NCBI GenBank assembly: GCA_024697645.1 | Contig: JAILFH010000089.1 | Location: 1 to 64,000 of the forward strand | DNA length: 64,000 nucleotides | Reading direction: 5' to 3' | DNA from: Prevotella sp. | GTDB taxonomy: Bacteria; Bacteroidota; Bacteroidia; Bacteroidales; Bacteroidaceae | Shown here: piece after piece, positions 45,010 through 55,579 of the stretch | Position numbering within the stretch: position 1 is the stretch's first letter | Layout of the letters: every line of letters starts with the position of its first letter | Notes under the pieces: generated by a model | The model's database searches: none | Told to the model about the DNA's origin: nothing | The model's input: the letters and a program-made list of their open reading frames with translations, nothing else | Translations under genes and position numbers: made by a program

Positions 45010-46602
45010 CTATTCTTTATATTTCACAGGGGTGGCTTCGCCTTTCAGGATGTCTGCAAACTGATGTGGGGTGATGGTTACAGGTCCGCGCATGAATTCG
45101 GGGATGTTGTAACTCCTCATGAACTGCCTGTGATAGTCGGGGTCGGCGGTCGGCAGTTCGAAAGGCTTCGTCCCCTTTCCGTTTGCATCGATATGTGCAA
45201 TGAACGGTCGGGTGAACGTACCGTCGTATCTTCTGCTGCTGATGATCACCCACCGGCCGTTGCTCGACCAGGAATGATAACTCTCGGTGTCGGAGGAGTT
45301 GATTTCACTCATAGGTCGTATCTCGCCGCTCTGGAGGTCAAGTGACCAGATGTCGGCATCGTGATGCCAGATGTGGAAATAGCCGAATTTGCCGGATGTG
45401 AAATGCAGGAAGCGCCCATCGGGTGAAACTCTTGGCAGCGTGGCACTCTGGTCGTTGGCCGCAGCGTCATAGACCAGTTCCTTAGGACCGAACTGACGGG
45501 TGGCAGGGTCGAAACTCTTCTTGTAGATGTTGTATCTGAATTCCTGATATCTGTTTCTCATCTCCACATTTTTTGAATGTGCTGTATCCTGATACTCAAA
45601 GTGGGCACTACAGAAGTAGAGCGTCTTCCCATCGGGAGCCCAGCAGGGGAATACCTCAAACTCCGTGGTGTCGTTTTCCAGGTTGGTCACCTCATTCTTG
45701 TCGATGTCGTAGGCAATGATGTCGCTCGCCAGATCATATACCTCAATCTTGTTGAGGTTGTTGATGTGGAAGTTCTGGAAGGTCTTGTCGGTGGCATAGA
45801 CGATGAAGTTGAGGGTGGGATGCCACGCGGGATAGACACCAGCCGCAAGGATGGAGTCGTTCTTCATGTTTATTTTCTTCATGTTCCCGTCCATGACAAG
45901 GACAGTGCCACCGCGGAACTGACGGGCGTGGAACTGCATGCGCTGGGGATTGTATGCCTGATAGTGGTGACAGTTGATGCACTGGCCGTCTTTCTCGAAA
46001 CTGTTGAGGATGTTGTCGTAGATAACGCTTTCGTCGTAGTTCTCGAGGCATCGCTGGTTGATGGTCAGAGCCTCGTAGGAGACGAAGGACGGGGCTATCA
46101 GTCGGTAACTGATATAGGGGTCGATGGAGTCGGCCGACACATAGATGCAGAAAGGCTTGTGGCGTGTCCATTGGTCATCGGTCTGTGTGAAGACGTCCAC
46201 TTCAATCTTACCTCCCCGTGCTTTTTCCGTCAGTCGGTGCCATTCCTCTTCCGTAGGCTGCATCTTGTCGGCATAGATTACTTCCTCATCCCCCGCCTTG
46301 TAGCGCGCAATCATGCCCACGTCAGGATTATCGGGCATGAACGTCAGTGGGGCTATATTTGCCGGTACGGTTACGTTGACATAGTCTGGATAGATCTTAG
46401 GCCACTCGCCAGACTGTTTGTATTCCGTGGGCAACTGAGGCTGGCCGCACGAGGCCAACAGCAGTATGAAAAGTCCCACCCCAACCCTTCCTATGAGGGA
46501 TAGCAGGGGAACCTTGACGCTAACGCTAACCTTGAACCTTGAACTTTGTTCCTTGAACTTTGAACCTTGAACCATAAACCTTGAACTTATAACCTTGACC
46601 AT
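45010..46602 (-). CDS. TolB-like propeller lipoprotein with a CxxCH motif (copy 2)
   Basis: The 530-aa ORF is a paralogue of 12407-13942. Shared features are the KIYPDYVNVTVPANIAPLTF domain, GQCINCHHYQ (CxxCH) near residue 215, and PD40-like blades (WHPTLNFIVYATD, WAPDGKTLYFCS, VSPDGRFLHFTSG, NGRWVIISSRR). The lipobox is LLLASC. The first 30 or so residues (VQGSKFKEQSSRFKVSVSVK) are translations of the intergenic AAGTTCAAGG-type repeat, so repeat DNA now supplies the start and part of the signal peptide; the original start is not visible. It is paired with the DUF6057 gene upstream, but 277 bp of repeats separate them. Confidence 0.78.
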   Translation of the reverse strand: MVKVISSRFMVQGSKFKEQSSRFKVSVSVKVPLLSLIGRVGVGLFILLLASCGQPQLPTEYKQSGEWPKIYPDYVNVTVPANIAPLTFMPDNPDVGMIARYKAGDEEVIYADKMQPTEEEWHRLTEKARGGKIEVDVFTQTDDQWTRHKPFCIYVSADSIDPYISYRLIAPSFVSYEALTINQRCLENYDESVIYDNILNSFEKDGQCINCHHYQAYNPQRMQFHARQFRGGTVLVMDGNMKKINMKNDSILAAGVYPAWHPTLNFIVYATDKTFQNFHINNLNKIEVYDLASDIIAYDIDKNEVTNLENDTTEFEVFPCWAPDGKTLYFCSAHFEYQDTAHSKNVEMRNRYQEFRYNIYKKSFDPATRQFGPKELVYDAAANDQSATLPRVSPDGRFLHFTSGKFGYFHIWHHDADIWSLDLQSGEIRPMSEINSSDTESYHSWSSNGRWVIISSRRYDGTFTRPFIAHIDANGKGTKPFELPTADPDYHRQFMRSYNIPEFMRGPVTITPHQFADILKGEATPVKYKE

Positions 46603-46879
46603 TAGACTTTAAACTTTGAACTTTGACGCTAACGCTAACGTTAACGTTAACCTTAACCTTAACCTTAACCTTAACCTTGATCTTTGATCCTCGAAACTTG
46701 AAACTTGAAACTCGAAACTTGAAACTCGAAACTTGAAACTCGAAACTTGTTCCTCGAAACTTGTTCCTCGAAACTTGTTCCTTGAACTTTGAACCTTGAA
46801 CTAGGGCGAAGCCCGTTGAACTGCGACGAATGTCGCCTTGAACAGGCGCTTGCGCCGATTGAACTGGGGCGAAGCCCCC
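46603..46879. repeat. Low-complexity and hairpin-word repeats between a gene pair
   Basis: In order (plus strand): TTGAACTTTGAC words, five or so CTTAAC/GTTAAC hexamers (46625-46677), a run of CGAAACTTGAAACTTGAAACT 15-bp units (46690-46780), then mini-hairpin words GGGCGAAGCCC, GCGACGAATGTCGC, GGCGCTTGCGCC and GGGCGAAGCCC with TTGAAC linkers. In the paralogous pair at 13.9 kb the gap is 12 bp. Confidence 0.85.
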
Positions 46880-48754
46880 TCAATATTCTGGGAGGTTTGA
46901 CATGAGGTAATACTGGTAGAAATAGGTGTTACCGAAGAGCGGCTCAGTGGCTTCTCGTACGTCTTTGATATCCTTTCCGTCGTATAGGCCCATCGTTTGG
47001 TCGAATCGTGAGAATGTCCCTTTCACACTGGGATCTATCGGATATCTATCGACGTTGGGATCGTTTCCGAGTATGCCAAACAGATAGGCCGCCTCCTGAT
47101 AATGGATGGGGATGGGCTGCTGGGGATGCAGTTTCACATAGCGACTGAAGTGATACCAGAACACCTGAGGATTGGCCGACCAAAGCGCGGCGAGCAAGGC
47201 CTGTTCCTGGAAATAGGGGTCATCAACCTCACGAAGGTCGGCAAGATGCAACATGATGCATTTCTCCACATCTCCCTGATCGGAATAGAGTCGGTTCTCG
47301 TAATGCATCAGATGGGTGATAGGACCCAACTCGGGGTGCTGCGCAATCTTGTCCCTATGGCCCACCAACTGCTCCATATCCTCGGCCCATTTCCTGTGGA
47401 AGGTGGTCTTCTTCAGTTGGCCGATGTATTTGCGGGCAGCATTCCACTCGCCGTTGAGCAGTGTGCAGCGGGTGAGGTTCTTATAGTATTCGGCACGCCA
47501 GTCGTATTCCACGCCCATCTCCGTACAGTAGCGGATGCAGAAATTGGTCATGCCATACTGGCAGTAGATCATCGGACCATTGACCAGCATCATGCGGAAG
47601 AGGAAGGGGGCATTGTATTGCTTGGAACCATTCTTGTAGGAATACATCTCGCTGCCCTGTCGTCCGAGCCGACCCAACGCGAGGTTCTTCATCATGACAA
47701 TGGCACGTGTGGGCTCATCGACTTGCTTGGAGGCCTCAGTCAGCACCCCTTCCCAGTCGAGACGGTCAATGCATCGCTCCATCGCCAGTTCGTGGTGGAA
47801 GTTCTCGTCCTTGAACCAGCCCTTGTAGGTGCCAATCACGAGAACGGCGAGCATAGCGGCCTGAATCAGGAGCCAGCGCATGGGCTTGGCCATCTGCTCG
47901 TTTCTGTCCGGCTTGTAGGTCGCAGCGAGAATGACATAGAACAGGGCGAGCAGATAGTAGGGAATGTAGTATTGGTGATACTCTTCCTGAATAAGATAGA
48001 GGGGCAATTTCGCCCAATAGACGTTGGCCTGATTAACCTCGTAATAAAGATACCTGTAGCAAAGTAGCGGTACGGCCACCGCGGCAAGAATGGCCAGCGT
48101 GCTATAGACTGCACTCACCATCTTCGACTCCAGTCGCCAGCAAAATATGCCCATCAGCAAGGTGGCGGCCAGACCATAGATGCCCGCCAGCGGATAGCCC
48201 ACTACGGCGGTGAGCACAATCAGAACGGCCCTGAGATGATATTTCGACGGCAGACTGCGGAAAGCCCATAGCATAGCGGTCACGAACAAGGCTCCTAAGG
48301 TGGCGACGAAGAAATGACCGCGCAGTTTGAGGATATAGATCCAGTAGCCCATGTCCATGAACGTGAGCAGAAGCAAGACCACAGGCACAAACATCACCAG
48401 CGCCCATGTTCCCGGTAGTCGGAATGCCCGCTTGATCATCCACATCAACAGCAGCCAGCATCCGATGATAATCATTACGCCAAGCCAGGGATAATAGAAG
48501 AACTGGGTGAGGAACGTACCCAGATAGGTGAGCATGCCTCCGGGCACCAACATCTGCTGCCTGAAGAAGAGGCTCGTGTGCTGAAAGAGATTCATCTCCT
48601 GTGCTTTCCATAAGAAATCGTTCTCGAAGAAAAGCAAGGCGAAAGCAATGATCGCTAACCCTACTGCCCAGACAATGATATTATAGAGGCCAGGTTTGGC
48701 AATACCCTGGAAGCGGGGGAGAGACTTTTTCTGTTTCTTATTCTTATGCTTCAT
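46880..48754 (-). CDS. DUF6057-like polytopic membrane protein (copy 2)
   Basis: The protein is 624 aa from the ATG at 48754 (MKHKNKKQKKSLPRF); the ORF-track start at 49045 would run back through the divergent promoter and is rejected. About ten hydrophobic helices fill the first 360 residues (NIIVWAVGLAIIAFALLFF to QAAMLAVLVIGTY), and the C-terminal part is helical with TPR-like repeats (LNGEWNAARKYIGQLKKT), as in copy 1. The conserved NQANVYWAKLPLYLIQEEYH-type loop region is extra. It is probably co-transcribed with the propeller lipoprotein. Function unknown. Confidence 0.78.
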   Translation of the reverse strand: MKHKNKKQKKSLPRFQGIAKPGLYNIIVWAVGLAIIAFALLFFENDFLWKAQEMNLFQHTSLFFRQQMLVPGGMLTYLGTFLTQFFYYPWLGVMIIIGCWLLLMWMIKRAFRLPGTWALVMFVPVVLLLLTFMDMGYWIYILKLRGHFFVATLGALFVTAMLWAFRSLPSKYHLRAVLIVLTAVVGYPLAGIYGLAATLLMGIFCWRLESKMVSAVYSTLAILAAVAVPLLCYRYLYYEVNQANVYWAKLPLYLIQEEYHQYYIPYYLLALFYVILAATYKPDRNEQMAKPMRWLLIQAAMLAVLVIGTYKGWFKDENFHHELAMERCIDRLDWEGVLTEASKQVDEPTRAIVMMKNLALGRLGRQGSEMYSYKNGSKQYNAPFLFRMMLVNGPMIYCQYGMTNFCIRYCTEMGVEYDWRAEYYKNLTRCTLLNGEWNAARKYIGQLKKTTFHRKWAEDMEQLVGHRDKIAQHPELGPITHLMHYENRLYSDQGDVEKCIMLHLADLREVDDPYFQEQALLAALWSANPQVFWYHFSRYVKLHPQQPIPIHYQEAAYLFGILGNDPNVDRYPIDPSVKGTFSRFDQTMGLYDGKDIKDVREATEPLFGNTYFYQYYLMSNLPEY

Positions 48755-48887
48755 GTCCAATCGATTTGACTCTATGAGGTGTAACCTAATCATACATAAT
48801 AATAGGTGCAAAGATAAACAAAAAAAGTAATAATCGAGCAGAATGAGTGCGGAAAGATGATTTTGAAACAAAAGAAAAAAAAGTTGA

Positions 48888-50894
<2,007 letters not shown>

Positions 50895-50934
50895 TATTCC
50901 CGCTTTTGGGAGAGTATTTATTTTCTTTTCTGCT

Positions 50935-50964
50935 AGTCCGTCTGACCCTCAGGCGGACTTTTTT
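50935..50964 (+). terminator. Terminator of the CE6-CE1 gene
   Basis: AGTCCGTCTGA/TCAGGCGGACT (one G-T pair) has a CCC loop and is followed by TTTTT. Confidence 0.9.
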
Positions 50965-51052
50965 CTGCTCCGATTCTCTCAGTTTCATCAGATATTTCAG
51001 TTGTGCTTGGCGTAATTGAAACAAATTCAATAAACTATGTAACAAATCAATA

Positions 51053-51083
51053 TTGTTTATTTAGTTTAGATTTCTTATCTTTG
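51053..51083 (+). promoter_or_regulatory. Promoter of the GH8 gene
   Basis: TTG (51053-51055), 20 bases, TATCTTTG (51076-51083), 30 bp before the ATG at 51114. Confidence 0.65.
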
Positions 51084-51113
51084 CAGAAGAATAAATGGAA
51101 CTCAATTGAAACA

Positions 51114-52415
51114 ATGAAAAAATTACTGATTCTTCTTATGTTTGGAGCAGTCTCGCTGTCGGCAAGCGCCTTGACACCTTGGACAAAGGGAGCGTTCGAG
51201 ACGCGCCAGTATCGGAATCTTTTTGTGGAGATGGGGTATAAACCCGCCGATGTGGAGGCCAAGTTGCACGAAGTCTTTAATGATGTCTTCCGCGGACCCA
51301 ACAAAGTTTATTTTGAAGTGGGCGATTCCATGGGATATGTTTCCGACATCAAGAACCATGATGCCCGCACCGAAGGCATGTCGTACGGAATGATGATTGC
51401 CGTACAGTTTGGAGAAAAGGACATCTTCGACCGACTCTGGAGATGGAGCAAACGCTATATGCAGCACCAGTCAGGACCCCGTGAAGGCTATTTCGCCTGG
51501 AGTTGTAAGACTGACGGAACGCAGAATGCGCAGGGTGCCGCCAGCGACGGTGAACTCTATTTTATCACGGCGCTCATTTTTGCATCCAACCGCTGGGGAA
51601 ATGATACGGGCATCAATTACAAGGCAGAGGCACAGCGCATTTTGCGTTGCACGATGCCCCGCGAAATAGAATCCGACCCCAATATGCCCGCCTTTGGTCG
51701 GCAACAGGGGCCTCGTATGAGTTATCTCATTGACCCCACCACTCATCTCATCACTTTCACGCCCGATGGATTCGGCAATAGTTTCACCGATCCGTCGTAT
51801 CACATTCCTGCTTTCTATGAGGTCTGGGCGCGTTGGGCTGATGACGGAAACGCGCAGTTGTGGAACGACTGTGCTGCCAAGTCGCGTGCCTATTTGCACA
51901 AGGCCACTCATCCGCAGACAGGACTGAATCCCGACATGAGCAATTTCGACGGTTCGCTCATGAAAGGGTGGGGCGGACGCCGTAATGGCAGTTCCAATTT
52001 CCGTTACGATTCTTGGCGTGTGCCGATGAATATTACGCTTGATTATGAATGGAGTTGCGCTGACTGCGAGTGGCAACAGCAGTATGGCGAGCGCATTCAG
52101 AATTTCCTGTATTCCCAGGGCATCGATACTTTCGTCGATCAGTATCGCATAGACGGTTCACTGCCCGAAGACGACGAGATTCTGCAGGCTGGCGGTTTCA
52201 GGAAACTGCGTCATAGTATTGGTCTGGTGGCCACTTCGGCTGCTGCTTCGATGATGTGCTCCCACGAGAAGAGCCGCGAATTTGTCGATGCGTTATGGAA
52301 CGCCCGTCATGAGCCTTTCGAAGACGGCTATTTCGATGCTTACTATGATGGTCTGCTGCGACTCTTTGCCTTCATGCATCTCAGCGGTAACTATCGCATT
52401 ATTTTTCCGAACTAA
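51114..52415 (+). CDS. GH8 glycoside hydrolase, probable reducing-end exo-oligoxylanase
   Basis: The protein is 433 aa from the ATG at 51114, whose product starts with a signal peptide (MKKLLILLMFGAVSLSASAL); the longer track start lies inside the promoter. GH8 landmarks: DARTEGMSYGMMIAV with proton donor E87, GAASDGELYFITALIFAS with D145, FTDPSYHIPAFYEVW, and FRYDSWRVPMN. The pattern is closer to Rex-type enzymes, which release xylose from the reducing end of xylo-oligosaccharides, than to GH8 cellulases; this fits the locus. The stop is followed by an imperfect duplication of its own 3' end. Confidence 0.85.
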   Translation: MKKLLILLMFGAVSLSASALTPWTKGAFETRQYRNLFVEMGYKPADVEAKLHEVFNDVFRGPNKVYFEVGDSMGYVSDIKNHDARTEGMSYGMMIAVQFGEKDIFDRLWRWSKRYMQHQSGPREGYFAWSCKTDGTQNAQGAASDGELYFITALIFASNRWGNDTGINYKAEAQRILRCTMPREIESDPNMPAFGRQQGPRMSYLIDPTTHLITFTPDGFGNSFTDPSYHIPAFYEVWARWADDGNAQLWNDCAAKSRAYLHKATHPQTGLNPDMSNFDGSLMKGWGGRRNGSSNFRYDSWRVPMNITLDYEWSCADCEWQQQYGERIQNFLYSQGIDTFVDQYRIDGSLPEDDEILQAGGFRKLRHSIGLVATSAAASMMCSHEKSREFVDALWNARHEPFEDGYFDAYYDGLLRLFAFMHLSGNYRIIFPN

Positions 52416-52452
52416 AATAAGTAACTATCGCATTTTTTTCAAACTAAAATAA
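52387..52452 (+). repeat. Direct duplication of the GH8 3' end
   Basis: GTAACTATCGCATTATTTTT-type DNA (52387-52420, ending in the GH8 stop region) is repeated as 52421-52452 with small changes. The second copy fills most of the gap to the next gene. Confidence 0.8.
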
Positions 52453-52464
52453 GTAATTGTAGAT

Positions 52465-53505
52465 ATGAATAAGACAATTTTATTGACTTTGTATTTTGCA
52501 CTCGTCTGGGTAGTAGTCCATGGTGCCGAAGTGAGTGTAAGCAGTCCTGACGGAGATCTGAAAGAGATTGTCAGCGACAATGGTGGAAGTGCTGCTGATT
52601 GTGTAGATTTGAGCGGTACTGAGGTACTGGGAAACTCTCCTTTGGGAGTGGTTACCAATATGGCTGACGGCGAGCGCATTGTGGAGGAGGGCGGTACTGG
52701 TGCCTACAAAGCAGTGATGAAAGAGGAATCCACGCTGCCTGCCCACACCTTTTTTGTGCCGCAGGACTTGAAGAAATTCGATGCTTCCAATCCCTTGCCG
52801 GTGCTGGTATGGGGCAATGGTGCTTGCGCCAATTCGCCTTTCGAACACTACAAGTTCCTCAACGAGATTGCCTCTCATGGCTATCTGGTGGTGGCGACAG
52901 GCTTCATGCCCGAAGGTGATGAACGCTACGTTGGACCGATGTCGACGACGGAGCAGCAGATTGAGGCCGTCGACTGGGTTTTTGAACAGAACGAGGACAG
53001 CCGCTCGCCTTACTATCAGCGCATCGACTTGCAGCATATATGTGTTGCAGGCATGTCGTGCGGCGGTTTGCAGACACTTTTCAATTGTGCCGATCCTCGC
53101 ATCAGTTCGCTTATGATTTGTAACAGCGGTCTCTTCAAACAGTCCAATGCGGCAAGTGCTGTGGGAGGTATGCCGATGCCGCCTAAGAGCAAGTTGAAGG
53201 AAATTCATACACCTATTATCTATATCCTCGGCGGCGAGACCGATATTGCCTACGAGAACGGTATGGACGATTTCCATCTCATCAACCATGTGCCAGCCTG
53301 CGCCACTAATTTCCCTGTAGGTCACGGTGGCACCTATGCACGTCCCCACGGCGGCGAGTTTGCGGTAGTGGCTCTCAACTGGCTCAACTGGCAACTCAAG
53401 AACGATCAGCAGGCTGCGCTCATGTTCAAAGGCAGTGACTGCGGTCTCTCCAAGCGCGAGGGATGGACTATCGAGAAGAATTCGAAGTTTGACGAATTAC
53501 GCTGA
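52465..53505 (+). CDS. Secreted alpha/beta-hydrolase esterase with GH97-like N-terminal remnant
   Basis: The 346-aa protein has a signal peptide and an alpha/beta-hydrolase fold of the chlorophyllase/PAF-acetylhydrolase-like kind: VLVWGNGACAN (oxyanion region), GMSCGG with nucleophile S198, D260 in GGETD, and H287 in VGHGGTY. The first 65 mature residues do not fit that fold: VSSPDGDLKEIV and GTEVLGNSPLGVV look like the N-terminal strands of GH97-type beta-sandwich domains, suggesting a fusion or a leftover. It starts 49 bp after GH8 in the same direction. It is likely a carbohydrate esterase acting on xylan fragments; the substrate is inferred from context. Confidence 0.7.
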   Translation: MNKTILLTLYFALVWVVVHGAEVSVSSPDGDLKEIVSDNGGSAADCVDLSGTEVLGNSPLGVVTNMADGERIVEEGGTGAYKAVMKEESTLPAHTFFVPQDLKKFDASNPLPVLVWGNGACANSPFEHYKFLNEIASHGYLVVATGFMPEGDERYVGPMSTTEQQIEAVDWVFEQNEDSRSPYYQRIDLQHICVAGMSCGGLQTLFNCADPRISSLMICNSGLFKQSNAASAVGGMPMPPKSKLKEIHTPIIYILGGETDIAYENGMDDFHLINHVPACATNFPVGHGGTYARPHGGEFAVVALNWLNWQLKNDQQAALMFKGSDCGLSKREGWTIEKNSKFDELR

Positions 53506-53658
53506 TTTCACAGGTGAAGTCTCTTCTTCTTGAATAGAAAGGACTGCGGCAGGGGATCAGTTTTGCGACTTTCTTATCCATTTGTTTCAAGCGTTTTCGC
53601 TGTTACAAATCAGATAGAACATGTTACGCAAGACAAATCCCTTTTCCCCCGTGGGTAG

Positions 53659-53666
53659 TACCTTTG
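53659..53666 (+). promoter_or_regulatory. -7 box before the GH43 gene
   Basis: TACCTTTG fits TAnnTTTG. No TTTG at -33 (CTTTTCC instead). It predicts a 5' leader of about 145 nt that includes the 23-bp repeats. Confidence 0.5.
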
Positions 53667-53684
53667 TGAACAATTTAGAATGGT

Positions 53685-53753
53685 AAGACCTGTATGAGGC
53701 ATTTATCAAGACCTATCTGAGACATTTGTCAATGCCTATATGTGGCATTTGTC
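53685..53753 (+). repeat. Three tandem 23-bp repeats upstream of GH43
   Basis: Units 53685-53707, 53708-53730 and 53731-53753 share the form AAGACCTATCTGAGACATTTGTC with exact 23-bp spacing, slightly over two helical turns. They lie just after the predicted transcription start and could be operator or RNA sites. Confidence 0.85.
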
Positions 53754-53818
53754 ATTTATTTTTGCTTTTCTTTCAATTTGACGATATAAATTTTATCACA
53801 TAAAAATATTAACAAGAT

Positions 53819-55483
53819 ATGAAAAAACTCCTTCTGGCAACAATTCTCGCCTCCGCCTCGCTCTTCGCATCTGCGCAGGAGGCAACCTTCGGCTACTTCA
53901 AGTACACAGGAAATGACACCCGTTTCGACAAACAGTTCAATCCTGCCAGTGAGTATCTCAACCCAATATTGGCAGGATTCTATCCAGATCCTTCTTTCTG
54001 CAGGGCTGGCGACAAGTTCTATCTCGTCAATTCCTCTTTTTCGTTCTTCCCCGGTGTACCTATCTTTGAGAGTAGCGATCTTGTCAACTGGCAGCAGATA
54101 GGGCATGTGCTCAATCGTCCATCCCAATTGCCGCTCGACGGTCAGGGCGTCTCACAGGGTATCTTTGCTCCCGACATCAAGTACAACGCCCGTAACAAGA
54201 CCTTCTACATGATTACCACCAGCATCCGCATGGGCAACTTCTTCGTTAAGACCAAGGACCCGCGTGCTGGATGGAGCGACCCTATTCCGCTTCCTAAGAT
54301 TGACGGCATCGATCCCTCTTTCTTCTTCGATAACGACGGCAAGGCCTACATCGTGCATAACGGCCCAGTTGACGGTGGTGCTGACTACGAGGGACAGCGG
54401 GCCATCCGAATTTTCCGATTCGACACCAAGGGCGATAGCATCATTGGTACCTATCGTCAGATTATCCGCGGAGGCACCCATGTCGAAGAGCATCCCATCT
54501 GGATTGAAGGACCTCATATCTATCGCATTGGCAAATACTACTATCTCATGTGTGCAGAGGGAGGAACTGGCGATTGGCACAGTGAGGTCATTCTCCGTGC
54601 TCCGCTGAAGTCTGATATCATGGATCCCAACTCATGGGAGGAATGCCCCAACAACCCCATACTCACACAACGCACGGGCGTTGATCCCAACCGTCCCGAC
54701 ATTGTTACGAGCACAGGTCATGCAGATCTCCTTCAGGATAAAGAAGGTCGTTGGTGGTCGGTGTTCCTCGGATGCCGTGCTTACGAAGGACCATTCTACA
54801 ATACAGGACGCGACACTTATATGCTGCCTGTCACATGGAAAGACGGATGGCCCGAAATCCTCGAAAAGGGTAAGGCGCTGCCGACGGTGGTCAGCAAGTC
54901 AGGACTGTCTGCCGCTGCTGCTCCCTCGCTTCTCACGGGTAATTTCTCTTATGTCGACCGTTTTGATACCCCAGAACTTAACATGCGCTGGATGTTCCTC
55001 CGCAATCCTGAGATGGACCGTTACAAGTGGGGCAATGGTAAATTCGTCATCCGTCCCTCTGAGGCTGACATCAGTCAACGCAAACCCCTCTCCGCCATTT
55101 TCTGTCGCCAGCAGCACACTCGTTTCTCAGCCGAAACAGAAGTTGTCTTTACGCCGAAATCCGAAAAGGATGTAGCCGGTTTTGCTCTTCTTCAGAACGA
55201 AAATTTCAACTTCGTCTTCGGTAAGACCCTGCTCAATGGTCGTCCTGCAGTCACCCTTACGCGTGCAGAAAGAGGAAAGAGCCTCATTGGTTCTGCTTTC
55301 CTCAAGTCTGACGGTGCATTGCAGTTGAAGATTGAAGGCGATGGCCGCTACTATTCGTTCTTCTATCGTGAGTCAGGAGAGTGGTGCCCAATAGCCGTTG
55401 GAGTCGATGCCGTCAACCTGAGTACTTCCCGTTCTGGTGGTTTCATAGGAGCCTGCATCGGTCTGTATGCTACAGGCGAATAG
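53819..55483 (+). CDS. GH43 beta-xylosidase/arabinofuranosidase-type enzyme
   Basis: The 554-aa protein has a signal peptide (MKKLLLATILASASLFASAQ) and a five-bladed GH43 propeller: NPILAGFYPDPSF with base D57, KIDGIDPSFFF with D165, and IEGPHIYR with acid E230. From about residue 345 a beta-sandwich (FSYVDRFDTPELNMRWMFLR...) like the C-terminal module of GH43_10/GH43_12 enzymes shapes the active site. It likely removes xylose or arabinose from xylo-oligosaccharides in the periplasm. It is preceded by three 23-bp repeats and is followed by three more plus-strand enzyme genes. Confidence 0.9.
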   Translation: MKKLLLATILASASLFASAQEATFGYFKYTGNDTRFDKQFNPASEYLNPILAGFYPDPSFCRAGDKFYLVNSSFSFFPGVPIFESSDLVNWQQIGHVLNRPSQLPLDGQGVSQGIFAPDIKYNARNKTFYMITTSIRMGNFFVKTKDPRAGWSDPIPLPKIDGIDPSFFFDNDGKAYIVHNGPVDGGADYEGQRAIRIFRFDTKGDSIIGTYRQIIRGGTHVEEHPIWIEGPHIYRIGKYYYLMCAEGGTGDWHSEVILRAPLKSDIMDPNSWEECPNNPILTQRTGVDPNRPDIVTSTGHADLLQDKEGRWWSVFLGCRAYEGPFYNTGRDTYMLPVTWKDGWPEILEKGKALPTVVSKSGLSAAAAPSLLTGNFSYVDRFDTPELNMRWMFLRNPEMDRYKWGNGKFVIRPSEADISQRKPLSAIFCRQQHTRFSAETEVVFTPKSEKDVAGFALLQNENFNFVFGKTLLNGRPAVTLTRAERGKSLIGSAFLKSDGALQLKIEGDGRYYSFFYRESGEWCPIAVGVDAVNLSTSRSGGFIGACIGLYATGE

Positions 55484-55548
55484 TCTTTTTGTTTTTCTTT
55501 TTTCAACAACGACGCCTATAATTGGGGACAAGTGTCGAAAAAAATGTT

Positions 55549-55556
55549 TAAATTTG
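55549..55556 (+). promoter_or_regulatory. -7 box before the double GH43 gene
   Basis: TAAATTTG, 24 bp before the ATG at 55580. The -33 match is poor. Confidence 0.45.
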
Positions 55557-55579
55557 CAAGCATAATTATATAGGTTATT

